64,000 nucleotides of DNA from the NCBI RefSeq assembly GCF_000801105.2, contig NC_079517.1, positions 9,672,001-9,736,000 of the forward strand, in the 5' to 3' direction. Position numbers and translations under genes: made by a program. Shown one piece after another: positions 26,334 through 38,483 of the stretch. Position 1 is the first letter of the stretch, and every line of letters starts with the position of its first letter. The notes beneath the pieces were generated by a model that had not been told where the DNA came from, searched no databases, and saw only the letters and a list, made by a program, of their open reading frames with translations. The stretch is from Raphanus sativus. Its lineage: Eukaryota > Streptophyta > Magnoliopsida > Brassicales > Brassicaceae.

Positions 26334-27233
26334 GGCCTCGATTGGTACAACAGATGAAGAAGCAGTAGCAGAATACTGTAGAAGCAGTATGCTGCAGAAG
26401 CTGTATGCTCTCACTAAAATTTTTAATAAAGTGATTGGTAGAGTAGTAGCATTATACAATTTTAAAATTATCATAAATGTTAGTATATAATATATTTATT
26501 TTAAAATAATATATATTAAATTATAATATATATTAATAATATATTTGTTATTAAAAATAATGAATCTTATTTAATTTTATAAATTAAATTAATTTTTAAA
26601 TATGAAATAGTATTATTTAAAAAAAAACTATTTAAAAATAAAATTTATTTTTGGAAAAAGTAATTTTGATAATATTAAATAAAATAAATAAATTTTAAAA
26701 AGTAATTTATATAAAAATTATCATTATTTATTTATTGGTTGAGAAATAAATGATCCATATATAATATTATCATAAAATAATCTATGACATATAATTTATT
26801 TATTTATAAATAATATAAATGTGTTTATTTTATAATATATAAATATATATTATTTTATGTATTTTATTAAAAATAATGAATGATATGTGTAATTATATAA
26901 ATTTTATTGTATTTTAAATGTGAAATATTGCTATCTAAAAAAAATAAAATAATTAAACACAAATTTTAGTTTTTTAAATATAAATTTATTTTTGATTATA
27001 AACATATTTTTTATATTATTAAACACACATAATTTAATTACATATAAAATATTTTTGAATATATATAAATTCAAAATGTAAATGCTCTTTCAAAAGCTTC
27101 ATATGAGAAATTGAGCAAAGAGCATTTGGAGAGCATTAGCATCTTGTAAATGCTTTTCTAAATGTTTTTGTGATCAATGTTGATTGGATAATAAGGAGCA
27201 TAATGCTAATGCTAAGCTCTGCCAATCAACCCT
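26334..27233. mobile_element. PIF/Harbinger-type MITE, about 900 bp
   Basis: Left end GGCCTCGATTGG and right end (inverted) AGGGTTGATTGG, flanked by TAA on both sides (26331-26333, 27234-27236), the 3 bp target of Harbinger elements. The interior is strongly AT-rich and non-coding. Confidence 0.65.
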
Positions 27234-27334
27234 TAAGAGGCGCAACGGAAAAAGAATCAAAAGATGAGGAAAATTATGGCTAAAGTATCGATGCATTTTT
27301 GTTTCTGTTCCATGCATATATGCTCGGTATCATG

Positions 27335-27888
27335 GGTAGACTAAAATTTGATTTGATATATTATTCGTTCTCATTTAATCCAAAAAGTATGGATATCCGT
27401 AATTTTACGAATCGAAACAAATACTAAAATTTAATATCTATTAAATACGTAGTAAATCACAAGTACTCATTTAAAAAATAGATATCCAGTCAGATCTGTA
27501 ATGTATATATAATATATGTGTATACATGTATATATAAAATTATATAACTTTATATCTTTATGTAGATTTTTAATTATTTTATCCACTAAATAATTGTTTG
27601 GTCATTAGATTTTTTTAAAGTATGTAGTTTAAAAAAATTATAATGAAATATTATTATTTTATATTAAAATTTTTTAAATATTTTCAAAAAAATAATTTTT
27701 TTATTATTTTTGCCGGATGGACCGACCGAATTGGTTATTCGGTAAAATATACTAATTTCGAATATCCATAACCCCAAATATCCAGAAGATTACAAATCAA
27801 TCAAATCGAAAAATAATTATTCATATGAAACGGATCAGACCACATATATCCTTAAAATTTCAGATATCCACTTTGTGTCTATCCCTAA
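27335..27888. mobile_element. Possible eroded hAT-type element
   Basis: The sequence between GGGTAGAC (27335) and GTCTATCCCTA (27888) is rich in GGATATCC-type motifs as in other crucifer hAT MITEs. No target duplication was found, so the limits are uncertain. Confidence 0.35.
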
Positions 27889-28880
27889 CAGTCACTCCGA
27901 AGAAAATAGATCTTGCGAAAAATGTTTTAATGAGATGCCCATAAATTAAATTTCTTATACTATTTATATAACTAACCAAAATATATTTACTATTGTTTCG
28001 AATATTATGTGGAAACTGTTTTTTTATAATTGAATTTAGAAGAGTCGCAAACATACAGATGAATTGTTTCTCTAGATATTCAAATAAATTCTAAAACATA
28101 GACTAATATCCGCTTTAGGTGAAAATAATAATATTACTTTTAGGTAGCAGAAAAATCAAACCTATAACGTGTCTACTTCTAGACTCCTCCACTACCACAA
28201 GACTCGTTCTAGAAACTGTATTAAGAATTAAGTTTCTTCTTATACATATCTGTAAGCAGTACTATGATATGCCACATCAAAATTATAGAAAAACCAAACT
28301 TTTATACATTATTTGTCGTAGAGCAGAAACATAATCAACTAATTATTTCTAGATATTTTTCAGTAACAAATGACGAAAATAATTCAGATTTCTGAGATAC
28401 AGTAATTTGATTTGCCGACACTAAAATTTTCTAGATAGAATATACTTTTGGGAGACTTCTGAACGAATAAAACTTTATTTTCTGAATTATTTTGTAAATA
28501 ATATATATTATTCTCTCTGTTTAATAATAAATATAATATTTTTTCTTGTTACACAAAAAGTATCATTTTACAATTCCAATGTAAATTATATTTTTTCAGC
28601 TGATATTAATTGCAAACTACATTGATTTTATAAATAATTTTATTATCTCAAACATTATTGGTTAGAGAAGTGTAACTAACAACAACTTACATATATTTCC
28701 GTCACTTTCTTAATCTGTATGAAAAATATCAAAATAAACTTATTCCAAAACAGAAAGAGTAAAAATTTCTTTTGAGAACGTGAAATTTAGTGAGCGTGAA
28801 GTTTTAAGTGAATGTTTCTGAATTATTTAATAGATTAACATTATATATTGAATTAACAAAATATTGATGGAATTTTACAA

Positions 28881-29216
28881 TCTATACTATTAAATGAGAA
28901 TTATTATAGATAAATTTGCTTAAACAAGGTTGTTGCAATTTATAATTAACTTAAAGATTTTTTCGGTCTTATCCGTTACTTTTTTAGTATACCAAATTTG
29001 TTATACCAAAATCAATACTATTAAAATAGGATCATGATCTATTGATATAGGCGTGTTTCAACTATTTTAATATAATTACTAAAACTTTTTATCAATTATT
29101 TAAGAAATATATTATACAAATAAAAATAAAAATATAATTAAAAGATAAATATAAATTTTTTTTTAAAAGATAAAACAAAAATATACATATTCTTTTAAAG
29201 ACGGGTTAGAATCTAG
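28881..29216 (+). mobile_element. Short Helitron-like element, 336 bp
   Basis: 5' end TCTATACTATTAAATGAG at 28881. 3' end ACGGGTTAGAATCTAG at 29216, flanked by A and T. The 3' hairpin is eroded, so confidence is moderate. Confidence 0.55.
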
Positions 29217-29272
29217 TTCGTTACTTAAAATTTGTTACTTTTTGGTCCTACCCGTTACTAAATTGTTAGAGT

Positions 29273-29862
29273 TGTTGGGATTATGAAAGCCTATGTCCAA
29301 CTCTATTTATCCGATTAGTACGATATTGTCCATTTTGGGTCTAAGAAGCTGGCCCGCATAGTTTTACTTTTGGGCTCGTTTCCAAAAGACCTCGTACTAT
29401 TATAGTTGGATATCTCTTTATATATTAGACACTTATTGTCTAATTATCCAATGTGGGACTTAATTTAATATTTCACATTCTCTCCCTCAAACTAAGGATC
29501 ACATTCATCTTGTGTCCCACAACTGACTTCTATGATCTTTTAACTTGATCTCTGCCACACACACACACCTTTCATTCCTAACTCATAAGATACACCATTC
29601 ATTTTTCGAAGAGTATTTAAGTCTTCTTCCAGATTTTTCGTCAACTGCTTTGATACCAATTGTTGGGATTGTGAAAGCTCATATCCAACGATATTTATAT
29701 GATTAGTACGATATTGTCCACTTTGGAACTAAAAAGCTGGTCCGTCTGATTTTACTTTTGGACCTTTCCAAAGGTCTCGTATTATTAGAATTGAACATTT
29801 CTTTATACATTAGATATTTCTTATCTAATTCTCTAATGTGAGATTTAGTTTGATATTTCGCA
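29273..29862 (-). mobile_element. TRIM retrotransposon (miniature LTR element), 590 bp
   Basis: Two direct LTRs of about 203 bp (29273-29477 and 29661-29862), each TG...CA on the minus strand. Next to the 5' LTR is a primer binding site TGGTATCAAAGC (29647-29658, minus), complementary to initiator Met-tRNA with one change. Next to the 3' LTR is a polypurine tract GAGGGAGAGAA (29478-29488, minus). 5 bp flanks are AGAGT and AAAGT. There is no coding capacity, as expected for TRIMs. The LTRs have diverged visibly, so the insertion is not recent. Confidence 0.85.
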
Positions 29863-29894
29863 AAAGTTTAGCTTTGAAACTTCGATAGAATTAA

Positions 29895-30072
29895 AATCTT
29901 TTAAAATTTGTTACTTTTTGGTCCTATCCATTACTTTTTTTGTCCTACCCATCCATTACTTTTTTTGTCCTACCCGTTGCTTTTTTTTTACCCGTTACAT
30001 TTTTACTCTTCACTTAAATTTATTAATATTTAAGAGAATTATTATAAACCTCCCGTTACTTTTTTAGTATAT
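29895..30072 (+). repeat. Short tandem repeats of a CCCGTTACTTTTT motif
   Basis: Copies of TTACTTTTT(T)GTCCTACCC repeat at 29905-29995, with related copies at 28974, 29232 and 30053. The TRIM and the 336 bp Helitron lie within this family of repeats. Confidence 0.6.
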
Positions 30073-30917
30073 CAAATTTGTATACATACATAATAACTCC
30101 ATTAATTATACTAAATCGTATAAATACATCACACTAGCATATCATCTTTAACCATGTCTCATGAATCTCGTCAAAACATTAATACTGATTTATTATAAAA
30201 AAGCTCATTCGAGTCTTATATTGACTTGTACCATTATAGCTTCACTTTAATAATAGAGAACGTAAATGTAGTTTTTCCAACACATACCAGACTAACTTTT
30301 TATACTACATCAATCAAAATTTAAAACTATGCTATTTTACATATTTTATCAATATTGCAAAACAGTGAAAATAACTTAAATTTTCATTAAAAAATTAAAG
30401 CCTACAGTCTATTTATAAAAACAGTGATATTATATATATTTATTGTTAAAAATATAATTTTACTTACATTTTTCTACAAAATCATCCATTAGATTTGTAT
30501 TGTCAAGTCTTTTAACCATTACCATTAATTTTTTCTGTTGAAATGGAAAACCGCAAATAAAAATTTATTAGCATCAATTTCAAATCAATTTCGAAATTTT
30601 TTTTTCAGCTGTGATGACTATACCAGAATTATCAATAATATGTCATAAACAATTTATGTGTTCCGGATTTTTTTGGACATTGATTATCAAATAATCTTTA
30701 GTTTCTTAAACAAATCATCGCTAATTATATATGAAAACTTAACATTCTTTAAAAAAACTTCAAGATTCAAACATGATGCCCTGAAAATATCTTCATTTGC
30801 ATCTATTAATCTTTTAAAAATTAATCAAAAATCCAAAAACTATTCATAATTTTGGAATTCTTAAAATCTAAATTCAAGAACTATATATACTATTTAAAAA
30901 ATTATTCAAAAATCACT

Positions 30918-31015
30918 TCTTTTAATAGTATATATAGTTTTAGGATAAATAAGTAATTTTAAATAAAAGAATTGACCGAGTACTATCCTAAAAATATATA
31001 TACTATTAAAAGAAA
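30918..31015. repeat. Inverted repeat, about 31 bp arms
   Basis: TTCTTTTAATAGTATATATA (arm from 30918) is matched by the complement TATATATACTATTAAAAGAA (arm ending about 31015), with one or two changes and a spacer of about 36 bp. The arms resemble Helitron 5' ends facing each other. Confidence 0.7.
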
Positions 31016-32091
31016 TTCATCCTAAAAATCTAATGTTAAATGTTGTTGCACCTATTTATTTTTAATCTAACATTTCTTATAGAAATATAAATTCTGAACC
31101 AAATCAATGATTATATTTAAGTAATTTAAATCAACCAAATTTATTGCCACATTTTATATTTCAAATTTCTTACGTGTCTTAACAACATTTAAATTTTTTT
31201 ACAATTATATAAAATTTTACTATATAATTTTTTTTTTAAAACTTGAATGGTATTTTTCTTTTCTTTTTAAACTAAAATATTGTACTCTATATTTTTATGT
31301 TTTTATATATTTTAGTTCTTTTTAATGTGTCTAATATTTAACAAAATATTTCAGTGAAAGAAAGGTAAAAGTCATTTGAACAGAACCAATATTTTGAGCA
31401 AAATGTCAGAAATATATCATATTATTTTTTCTTTTAAAATTACCATTCAAATTTTTAAAATTACAATGATTTATATAAGGGAACTTTATAAATAGTTTCA
31501 AAATTTTAAGTATATTTAATTTTGTATAATTTAAAAATATTTTTGTATTTATATTTTAGTATAATATAATTTTATTAAAGATATGATAATTAAAAAACAT
31601 GTTAATGTATTTATACAAATCAAAAATAATTATCATCAAAGTTTTAATTGGAGAAGATGAAAAAGTATAGTAGTAAATATAGTTTCAAATTTTTAATTAT
31701 ATATCAAACATTTATTTTAGTTCAATGGTAAGAATGACTCTTTTAAAATGTATCAATATACGGATTTAACCACGACATCATTCTTTTTAACGGTTGAATA
31801 ATTTATGTAATGGTCAATATAGATTTTGCCATGTCTTAAAAAGTTTAGGTTGTATTTTTGAATTGTAATTGAGTTAAAATTGTATTTGACAATGATCATT
31901 TTTTCAGGTCGTATTTGGCACAATTAAAATTGTTTTGAGTCGAAAAATACATTTTCCCTCAACTGCTTGCATATGCTACTGTCATTGATTTTGATGCTAG
32001 AAACAAATTGACAGTACTTATCGCACATAAATAATTAATTTAGAACATGATAAATTAAATTGAAGCCACTGGATACTTTTGTACTGGGGAA

Positions 32092-32769
32092 TAGGGGTGG
32101 GCGTTCGGATACCCGTTCAGGTATGGATCGGGTATTTCGGATTTTCGGGTATTTCGGTATAGGAGTATAAAATCCGTTCGGGTATTTCTGTACTTCGGGT
32201 CGGGTTCGGGTATTTTTAGTTCGGGTTCGGTTATTTCGGGTCGGATTTTCGGATATTTAGATTTTGCAAAAAAAAATTAACTTCTTCATTTCTCAAGTTT
32301 TTTTCTTTTAAAAAATATAAATTTTACTTAACTGATATTTTATTTTTAATATATTGAATGATTTGAAGATAAAATCTTAAAAATAAAATACACTAATTTG
32401 ATTATTGTTTTAAAATTTTAGCTGTAGCTTTTGTTAATGCATGAAACTAAAATTTGGACATGCATTTTAAGCATTTTAAGTGAGCAAAAAATCACTTTTC
32501 TTACAATTATATGTATATTATCTAATTTTAAACCATGTGTATAATTAGTATAAGTATTTTGAATAAAATTAGAGAAGTAAACTATGAACATATGGTTAAT
32601 AGTACATAAGTTCGGTTATTTTCGGATATCCATTCGGGTTCGGGTATTACCCGTTCGGGTTCGGATATCCAATCTCTCATAATTCAATATCCGTTCGGGT
32701 ATTTTGCTACTTCGGTTCGGATTTCGGTTCGGGTACCACTTCGGGTATCAGGTAAAGTGTCCACCCCTA
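32092..32769. mobile_element. hAT-type MITE, 678 bp
   Basis: Ends TAGGGGTGGGC and (inverted) TAGGGGTGGAC. 8 bp flanks CTGGGGAA (32084-32091) and CTGGGGGA (32770-32777) differ by one base. The interior is rich in TTCGGGTATTTCGG near both ends with an AT-rich core. Confidence 0.85.
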
Positions 32770-33249
32770 CTGGGGGATACAAATTGTTATGGAGCGAGAA
32801 CTTTTGTTAGTATTGAGAAAATATTTGCACTGCGTTGGTATATATCGACAAATTATAATTTGACATTACATTAAAAGGTCTACGGTCGAATAGTCAACAA
32901 ATTAATCTATTCATATAGACATATTTTCCAAAGAAGCTGGATTCAATGGTGCTTGCATGGATAATTCACTTCACTAGTAATCAGAAGATGACACCAGTTA
33001 GATGTCAACAGTTTTAAGTTGCATAACGAAGATGTCAACACTTTTACGCAAACATGATATTATGCTTAAAGAGTGATATACTACGGAATTGACTACTTTT
33101 TATGCTATAGTATTTAGAATCTTTATGTTATGTTTGGAGTCTATTCCGATGTATTTACAGATTTAAGTACATTATGTACGTTGTGGAGTTTATGGGGAGT
33201 TAGATGAAACTTAATTGGAAGTCAAACTCGTAGCTGATCATATAAAAAA

Positions 33250-34300
33250 AAGTCAGAATTGATACCTACAGGAAGTATTGGTCGACACACATCTTTGGTG
33301 TCGATCGACATCCGATACGAAAAATCTAGCTTAAGGACCAGATAATGATTTAGACCGAGAAGACTACACAAACTACACGAATGTCCCTGATGAGTTTTAC
33401 CATGATAATGATTTAGGACCAGATATATATTTTGTGCTATTGTTTAGGCAAGACACACACATAAATTATTAGGGTTTTTAGAAGCTTAAGGTTTCGGAGA
33501 GAAGACCAAGAACTCCTTCGGAATATTGTGTTGAAACTCTGTTTTATCTATCTCTAATCTATCATGCAATTCATTCAGTTTATCTTTATGTTTTGTTTGA
33601 TTATGTCTAAGTAGTAACCTTGTTAGACTTAGGGTTTGTATGGTATTGATGAATTATTGATTGTTAGAACTGTTAAGATGACTAATTTAGAATCCTTCAC
33701 AAAGTTAGAACTTACTACTTGCATTCTAGAGTAGCTAACTAGAATCATGAATTAGGAGTTGACAACTACGAGAATAAGCGCATACCTGATAGTAATTATG
33801 TTGAGCTAGGTTGTTAAACACGAACTGTAGCTAGCTAATTTAACCAGCACTAGTGAACTTATCGATATGAATAACGTCTGTTTGGAAGCGTATCGATCGA
33901 CACCCTATAGGTGTATTGATCGACACTCGTTCCTTGTGACAGGCGAGTGTGTTGACATGGATTCAGACTTGTAAATTCAGAGTGAGAACTGAATATCTGG
34001 CATTAGTATTCGAGTTCTAAGATTGATTATCACATGCACTTAGCAACTACATCATAATTAAAGTTACCTTAATCTGAAAGTCTAGCTTCTATCTTATCTT
34101 GTGAACTCAACTAATTTATCTTATTTACTGTTTATTACTATTTACTGTCTTAATCATATTAGGTGCCTAACTTGATCTTATATCTAATATTTTTATTGTA
34201 TGTCGACGGTCTTTGTGGATTTGATCCACAAGTACTATATCCGATCTCTTCTTTGAGAGAGTTGACTCTAAGATTAATTTTAGCTTATCAAAAAGTAACT
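33250..34300 (+). repeat. Degraded LTR-retrotransposon-like sequence
   Basis: Contains repeated TCGATCGACA(C/T) motifs (33303, 33893, 33930) and a stretch ending in TTGTGGATTTGATCCACAAG (34213) typical in my experience of crucifer gypsy-type LTR/leader regions. No frame and no clear LTR pair. It lies just downstream of the MYB 3' end. Confidence 0.35.
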
Positions 34301-34650
34301 TAACATCTGACAATCTGACATTTTTCTCCTAGAGAAACCCTTAAATAAATAAATTAAAAAGAAACCCTTATGTATAAATTGTTTACTGTTATATCAATCA
34401 CTTAAATAAATACATTGACGAGAATATATAACTTCTACATCATTATACGTCTAGAGCATATTACTAATGTAGTAATGTTTTGTCATCAGTTAAACGACTT
34501 GAGCCCTTGTTTATCACGACACATATTATCCTTTTCATTTGTAAAATATAAATGTCACAAACATAACTTAATTGGTTTACAATTTAGAAACAATACACAC
34601 TAAATGCAGTCACTAGTTCACACGCAAGCACAAAACAGTGGAAACACTAA

Positions 34651-35973
34651 TCAAGTTCCAGTCTCTCCATCTAACAGGCTCCAAAGTTGCTCAACGTCAA
34701 ATGCGGAGGTTGCGCCTTTTTCTGTTGCTGTAGCTTCTGGAAAGAGTGCAGCTGGATCTGGGTTTTCATTTAGCAAACTCTCCCACCACATATTCTGACC
34801 ATCCATCAAATTACTATCAAGCTCAGATTTATCGTCATCTTTGTTACATGTAGCAATACTTTCACAAACATTTTTGGTGTTGTTGGATCGAAGGCATAGA
34901 GGAACAACGTCAGGTTTTGGCATGCCAATAATATGGCTGCAGCCGTTGTTAACGGTGAATGATCGAGGTCGAGGTTTGAAAACGTCGATTTTTTGGGCTA
35001 GTGTAGTAGGAGAGCAAGGAATGTTTCTCTTTTCTTTTTTCATCTGGGTCTTACAACCTGGTTCATGTTTCTTACTCAAATGGGTGTTCCAGTAATTTTT
35101 GACATCATTGGCAGTCCGACCGGGTAATCTACCAGCAATTAAAGACCACCTAAGCATGCATTTGAAAGATTAGGGATCTATATGACGACGTAGCAATGGA
35201 TCATTACATATGAAATAAAGTATTTTTATATACAAAAAAATGAAATGATTAGGCCGAATGAGGATACGAAATAAAGTTTTTTTTTTTTTTTTTTTTGACA
35301 AAAGATATAAATAAAGTTGAAATTATATCTTGAATGTAAACCTGTTTCCCAAAAGTTTATGAAGGCGAACAAGAAGATCAACTTCATCAGAGTTAAGTTT
35401 CCCTCTCTTGATACTTGGCTTCAAATAGTTCAACCATCTTAGTCTACAACTCTTCCTGCACCGATTCAGCCCTGCAAAACCAATAATTGACATAAATATT
35501 ATTAAAAGGATGAAAAAGGACTGCTTCCGTGTCTCCTAAAATTTTATCATGAAGAATTTAAGTACACCAATAGAAATAGTGTATTCAACAGAAACACACG
35601 GGTTCGTGCAAGGAAATTTCACTGAGTTCATTTACTGAACGACAAACCAACAAAGAGAGTAGGCAAACTTAAATATGAACAGTATAAATGTACTTTTTTC
35701 ATGAACAAAAACGAAAAAAATGATTGTGCACCCCGGTGTTAATTAATTTCTATATAGTAAACAGAGAAAGAGAATATACGTAGTATATGTATGTGTGTGC
35801 AAAATAATAAAAAATAACATACCAGCTTTTATTTTATTGAAAAAGAACATACCAGCTCTTAAAGGAACTTGGTGCCATTTCCCTTCTCCATACTTATCAA
35901 TGCATTGCCTCAAGAGATTATCTTCTTCAGCAGTCCATGCACCTTTTCTCAGCCCTTTGGACGAACCCTCCAT
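34651..35973 (-). CDS. MYB113: R2R3-MYB activator of anthocyanin synthesis (subgroup 6, PAP/MYB113 type)
   Basis: Three exons, 35853-35973, 35342-35471 and 34651-35149, join in frame to give 249 aa, the usual length for PAP-type MYBs. The R2 and R3 repeats occupy roughly residues 8-113, with the regularly spaced Trp/Phe residues. Visible signatures are the bHLH-contact stretch [16 protein letters not shown] in R3, the ANDV motif typical of dicot anthocyanin MYBs, and the subgroup-6 motif KPRPRSF after R3. The C-terminus is acidic. Family members act in the nucleus with TT8/GL3-type bHLH and TTG1 to switch on late anthocyanin genes. No stop or frameshift is seen, so it may be functional. Synteny with the C2 gene and ETR1 places it in the MYB113/MYB114/MYB90 cluster rather than at PAP1. 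Which of the three it represents cannot be fixed here, so the symbol is positional. Confidence 0.93.
35269..35318 (-). mobile_element. Minimal retroposon scar in MYB intron 2
   Basis: 10 bp duplication AAATAAAGTT (35269-35278, 35309-35318) around 30 bp that reads, on the minus strand, ATCTTTTGTC plus an A run. It lies between MYB exons 2 and 3. Confidence 0.6.
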
Positions 35974-36090
35974 GGACCAACGATAAAATATTAGAAGTAT
36001 GTAACCAAAATTTTATTTTTTTAAATATACGTAAAGGCAGGCTTGAGGAAAAGGGTTTCTATTGTGGCTTTACAAATCCTTCGAGGACTT

Positions 36091-36104
36091 TATTTATACA
36101 CGTG
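36091..36104 (-). promoter_or_regulatory. TATA box directly joined to a G-box, MYB promoter
   Basis: Reading toward the MYB gene, CACGTG (36099-36104) runs straight into TATAAATA (36091-36098), about 120 bp upstream of the MYB start codon. The G-box is a binding site for bZIP (HY5) and bHLH factors. Its fusion to the TATA box suggests light- or bHLH-dependent control. This is inferred from sequence only. Confidence 0.6.
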
Positions 36105-36235
36105 ACGGGCAAATGAGGGTAGTGACGTGCATGTCTAACATCCACATTTCATGTTTTATTCCTGTCTAATTTGCTAATTTAGTTAATTATGTTCTGTTAC
36201 TGATTTAGACTAAATACAAAAAAGGTTCATAGCAT

Positions 36236-36320
36236 TTAGTCTTTTCTTTGGACGTCATAGAATACATATCACTTAGTCTTTTCTTTGCACGTCATAGCAT
36301 ACATATCACTTAGTCTCTTC
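36236..36320 (-). repeat. 37 bp tandem repeat with ACGTCA motifs in the MYB promoter
   Basis: A 37 bp unit beginning TTAGTC starts at 36236 and 36273, and a third, truncated unit starts at 36310. Each complete unit has an ACGTCA core (36252-36257 and 36289-36294), which is TGACGT on the MYB coding strand, a bZIP-type element. The array lies 263-347 bp upstream of the MYB start codon. Confidence 0.75.
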
Positions 36321-36880
36321 ATATTTTTCAGTACTCCTAAAGACCAAACATGTAGATGGAAAACAGTTTATTCGTATGACTAAGAGAGGGAACAGCTACA
36401 TGCACCAGAGTTAGAACAGAATTAGGAGAAAGGGTGGATGGTATGAGCACACCATTTGCAAAATAGTGTAATGTTTTTTTCTGTCAACAAATTTGTGTAC
36501 ACAAAACCAGCTACAACTATTATGAGTACACAAATCACTATTTCGCAAATTGTTCTTTATGTCGTATTTTAAGGTGTCATGTTGTTGAGTATGTACTTTT
36601 GGCAGAGAGTTCAAAAAAACATATTTACTTGAACCTCATTTGTTATTTAAAAGAATAAAACGATAAAATTCATCATAACCATTAGAGATTTTCATATTTA
36701 ACGTTAGCCATTTGTTAGTATACAAATTCCTGCTCAGTAAAATAGGCCCGTAATTAAAAGAAGAGGAACGAAAGCGAAAGTGAAATAAAAAGCAAAGGTG
36801 AAATGAAGAAGCTAGCCTAAACCATATTGGACTTAGATGACAAGTTAATTAAAGCAGTAAAGATTGGAAAGCAAAATCAA

Positions 36881-38090
36881 CTATGGAATGATTGTGTTTT
36901 GAAATTTGTAAGTATCTCTTGATATGTGCATGTATTTACCACAGAAGTAGCCTCCATTATTGTTTCTTACAGGTTTCAGTTTCACAATAGATGATCTTGG
37001 TTGATATCTTACTTCCTGTATCACAGGTAATCTCTGAAGTCTTAGATCAAACAAACTCTGTTTTACTGTAGTTTTGCACCCCATTGTGACCGAGTCCAAA
37101 GTTGGACTTGTCTACCCTTCCAAAAGAGAAAATCTTCTCCAGATCCTTGGTTCCACTATTCAACATGTGAATCTTGTTTCTAGTTTCAGATTTCTTTCAT
37201 CAAAATCCATTGTGTCAGTGTCTAAGCAGTGCACATAGCTGTCTTCTTGGATTTAAACTTTGAGGGTGAACATCTGAGAAGTTTCTTTCCAAGCTTTATT
37301 GTCTTTGTATGTCTTTCCCCTGGTTTGTGCTTCATTTGCTATGGCACTCAGTTTTTCCACTGAGTTAAATGATTCATTCTCATCTATCTGCAGATTTTAA
37401 AACTTAGATGCAAGCATACAGATTCTTGATCTTTTCACATTTGATGATCCTTCACATGCTTTCTTTTAACTTATTCCCAGCTCACCATTTGTAATTACTT
37501 AATAGGAACCGAGCAAGTCTCTCTTTCAATAAGATGCAATCAAAGTGTTGAAAAAAAACAAAGGTCAGAAACATATAAAAACCCATAGCATTGATTTTTT
37601 ACTTTTATCATAATAAGTATGCTGAAATCTCATATATTGGTTAATCCAATCTCATATTTGTTAATAGTGCACAATGGTATCAGGCTATCAGCAAAACAAG
37701 TGAGAATAGTGAAACTCTGTTTTACTGTAGTTTTACACCCCCATTGTAACCAAGTCCAACCCTTCTAACAGAGAGAATCTCTTCCAGATCCTTGGTTCCA
37801 CTATTCAGCATGTGAATCTCTTCCAGACAGTTCTTCCTTGAGTTTCTCATTCGTTGTTTGAAGTAAGGCTTTCTCCTTTACGACATTCAGCTTCCCTTTT
37901 CCCAGTCTAAAACCCAACTATCATACATTTTCTGAAACTCAACCTAAAGATCAATATCATTGTCTTCATTGTTGCCGATTTCAGATGATCATTTATCAGT
38001 TTCATACCTGATTTCCTCTGTTTCAGATTCTCCTTCACTGTTAGACTTTTTTTCTGAGTCATTTTCAACAATTGATGTGAATGCCACATA
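36881..38090 (-). pseudogene. Decayed Ty1/copia-type gag fragment with an internal duplication
   Basis: On the minus strand, broken reading frames resemble the coiled, charged gag region of plant copia elements: a stretch reading LNSGTKDLEKIFSFGRVD near 37140, and a ruined CCHC zinc knuckle (GGYFCGKYMHISRD) near 36940, where the first Cys and the last Cys are lost. A segment of about 110 bp at 37051-37165 recurs in direct orientation at 37711-37820. There is no intact frame, LTR or polymerase. It lies upstream of the MYB promoter. The family assignment rests on motif recognition by eye. Confidence 0.55.
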
Positions 38091-38483
38091 CGTCTTGGAA
38101 AAAGATTTCTTTTTAGCTTAAGTTAAGCCTAGAGTGGTAGTAATTATAGGGCTCTATAACGTGTGAAAGGGTAGAGAAAAGTGAGTTCATTACTCTGATT
38201 TTCTAATATAAATATGTAGTTGAAGATGTTGTGTAAGATGAGAGAAAAAATCAGTTTCTCCATCTCATTTTTTGCTATCTACTTGATTTCATCTCATTCT
38301 CTTTTTTCAGTCTCTATAAGAAAACTTGTTCTCTTGCTCTATAAGAATGAGGATATAACATAAAAAGTTAATATATTTTATATTGAAAATTGAAAACGCT
38401 AGCTGATTTGAAACAAGAAATTTCTATAAAAGTCATGTATTAAAAAAACTTTCTAACAAACTTCCTGTAATATAAAAATAGAT

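Noticed and set aside
1..34300. tRNA, rRNA or other structural RNA genes
   Set aside because: No A/B box pairs with a foldable cloverleaf and no rRNA-like conserved stretch were noticed; a tRNA scan could not be run.
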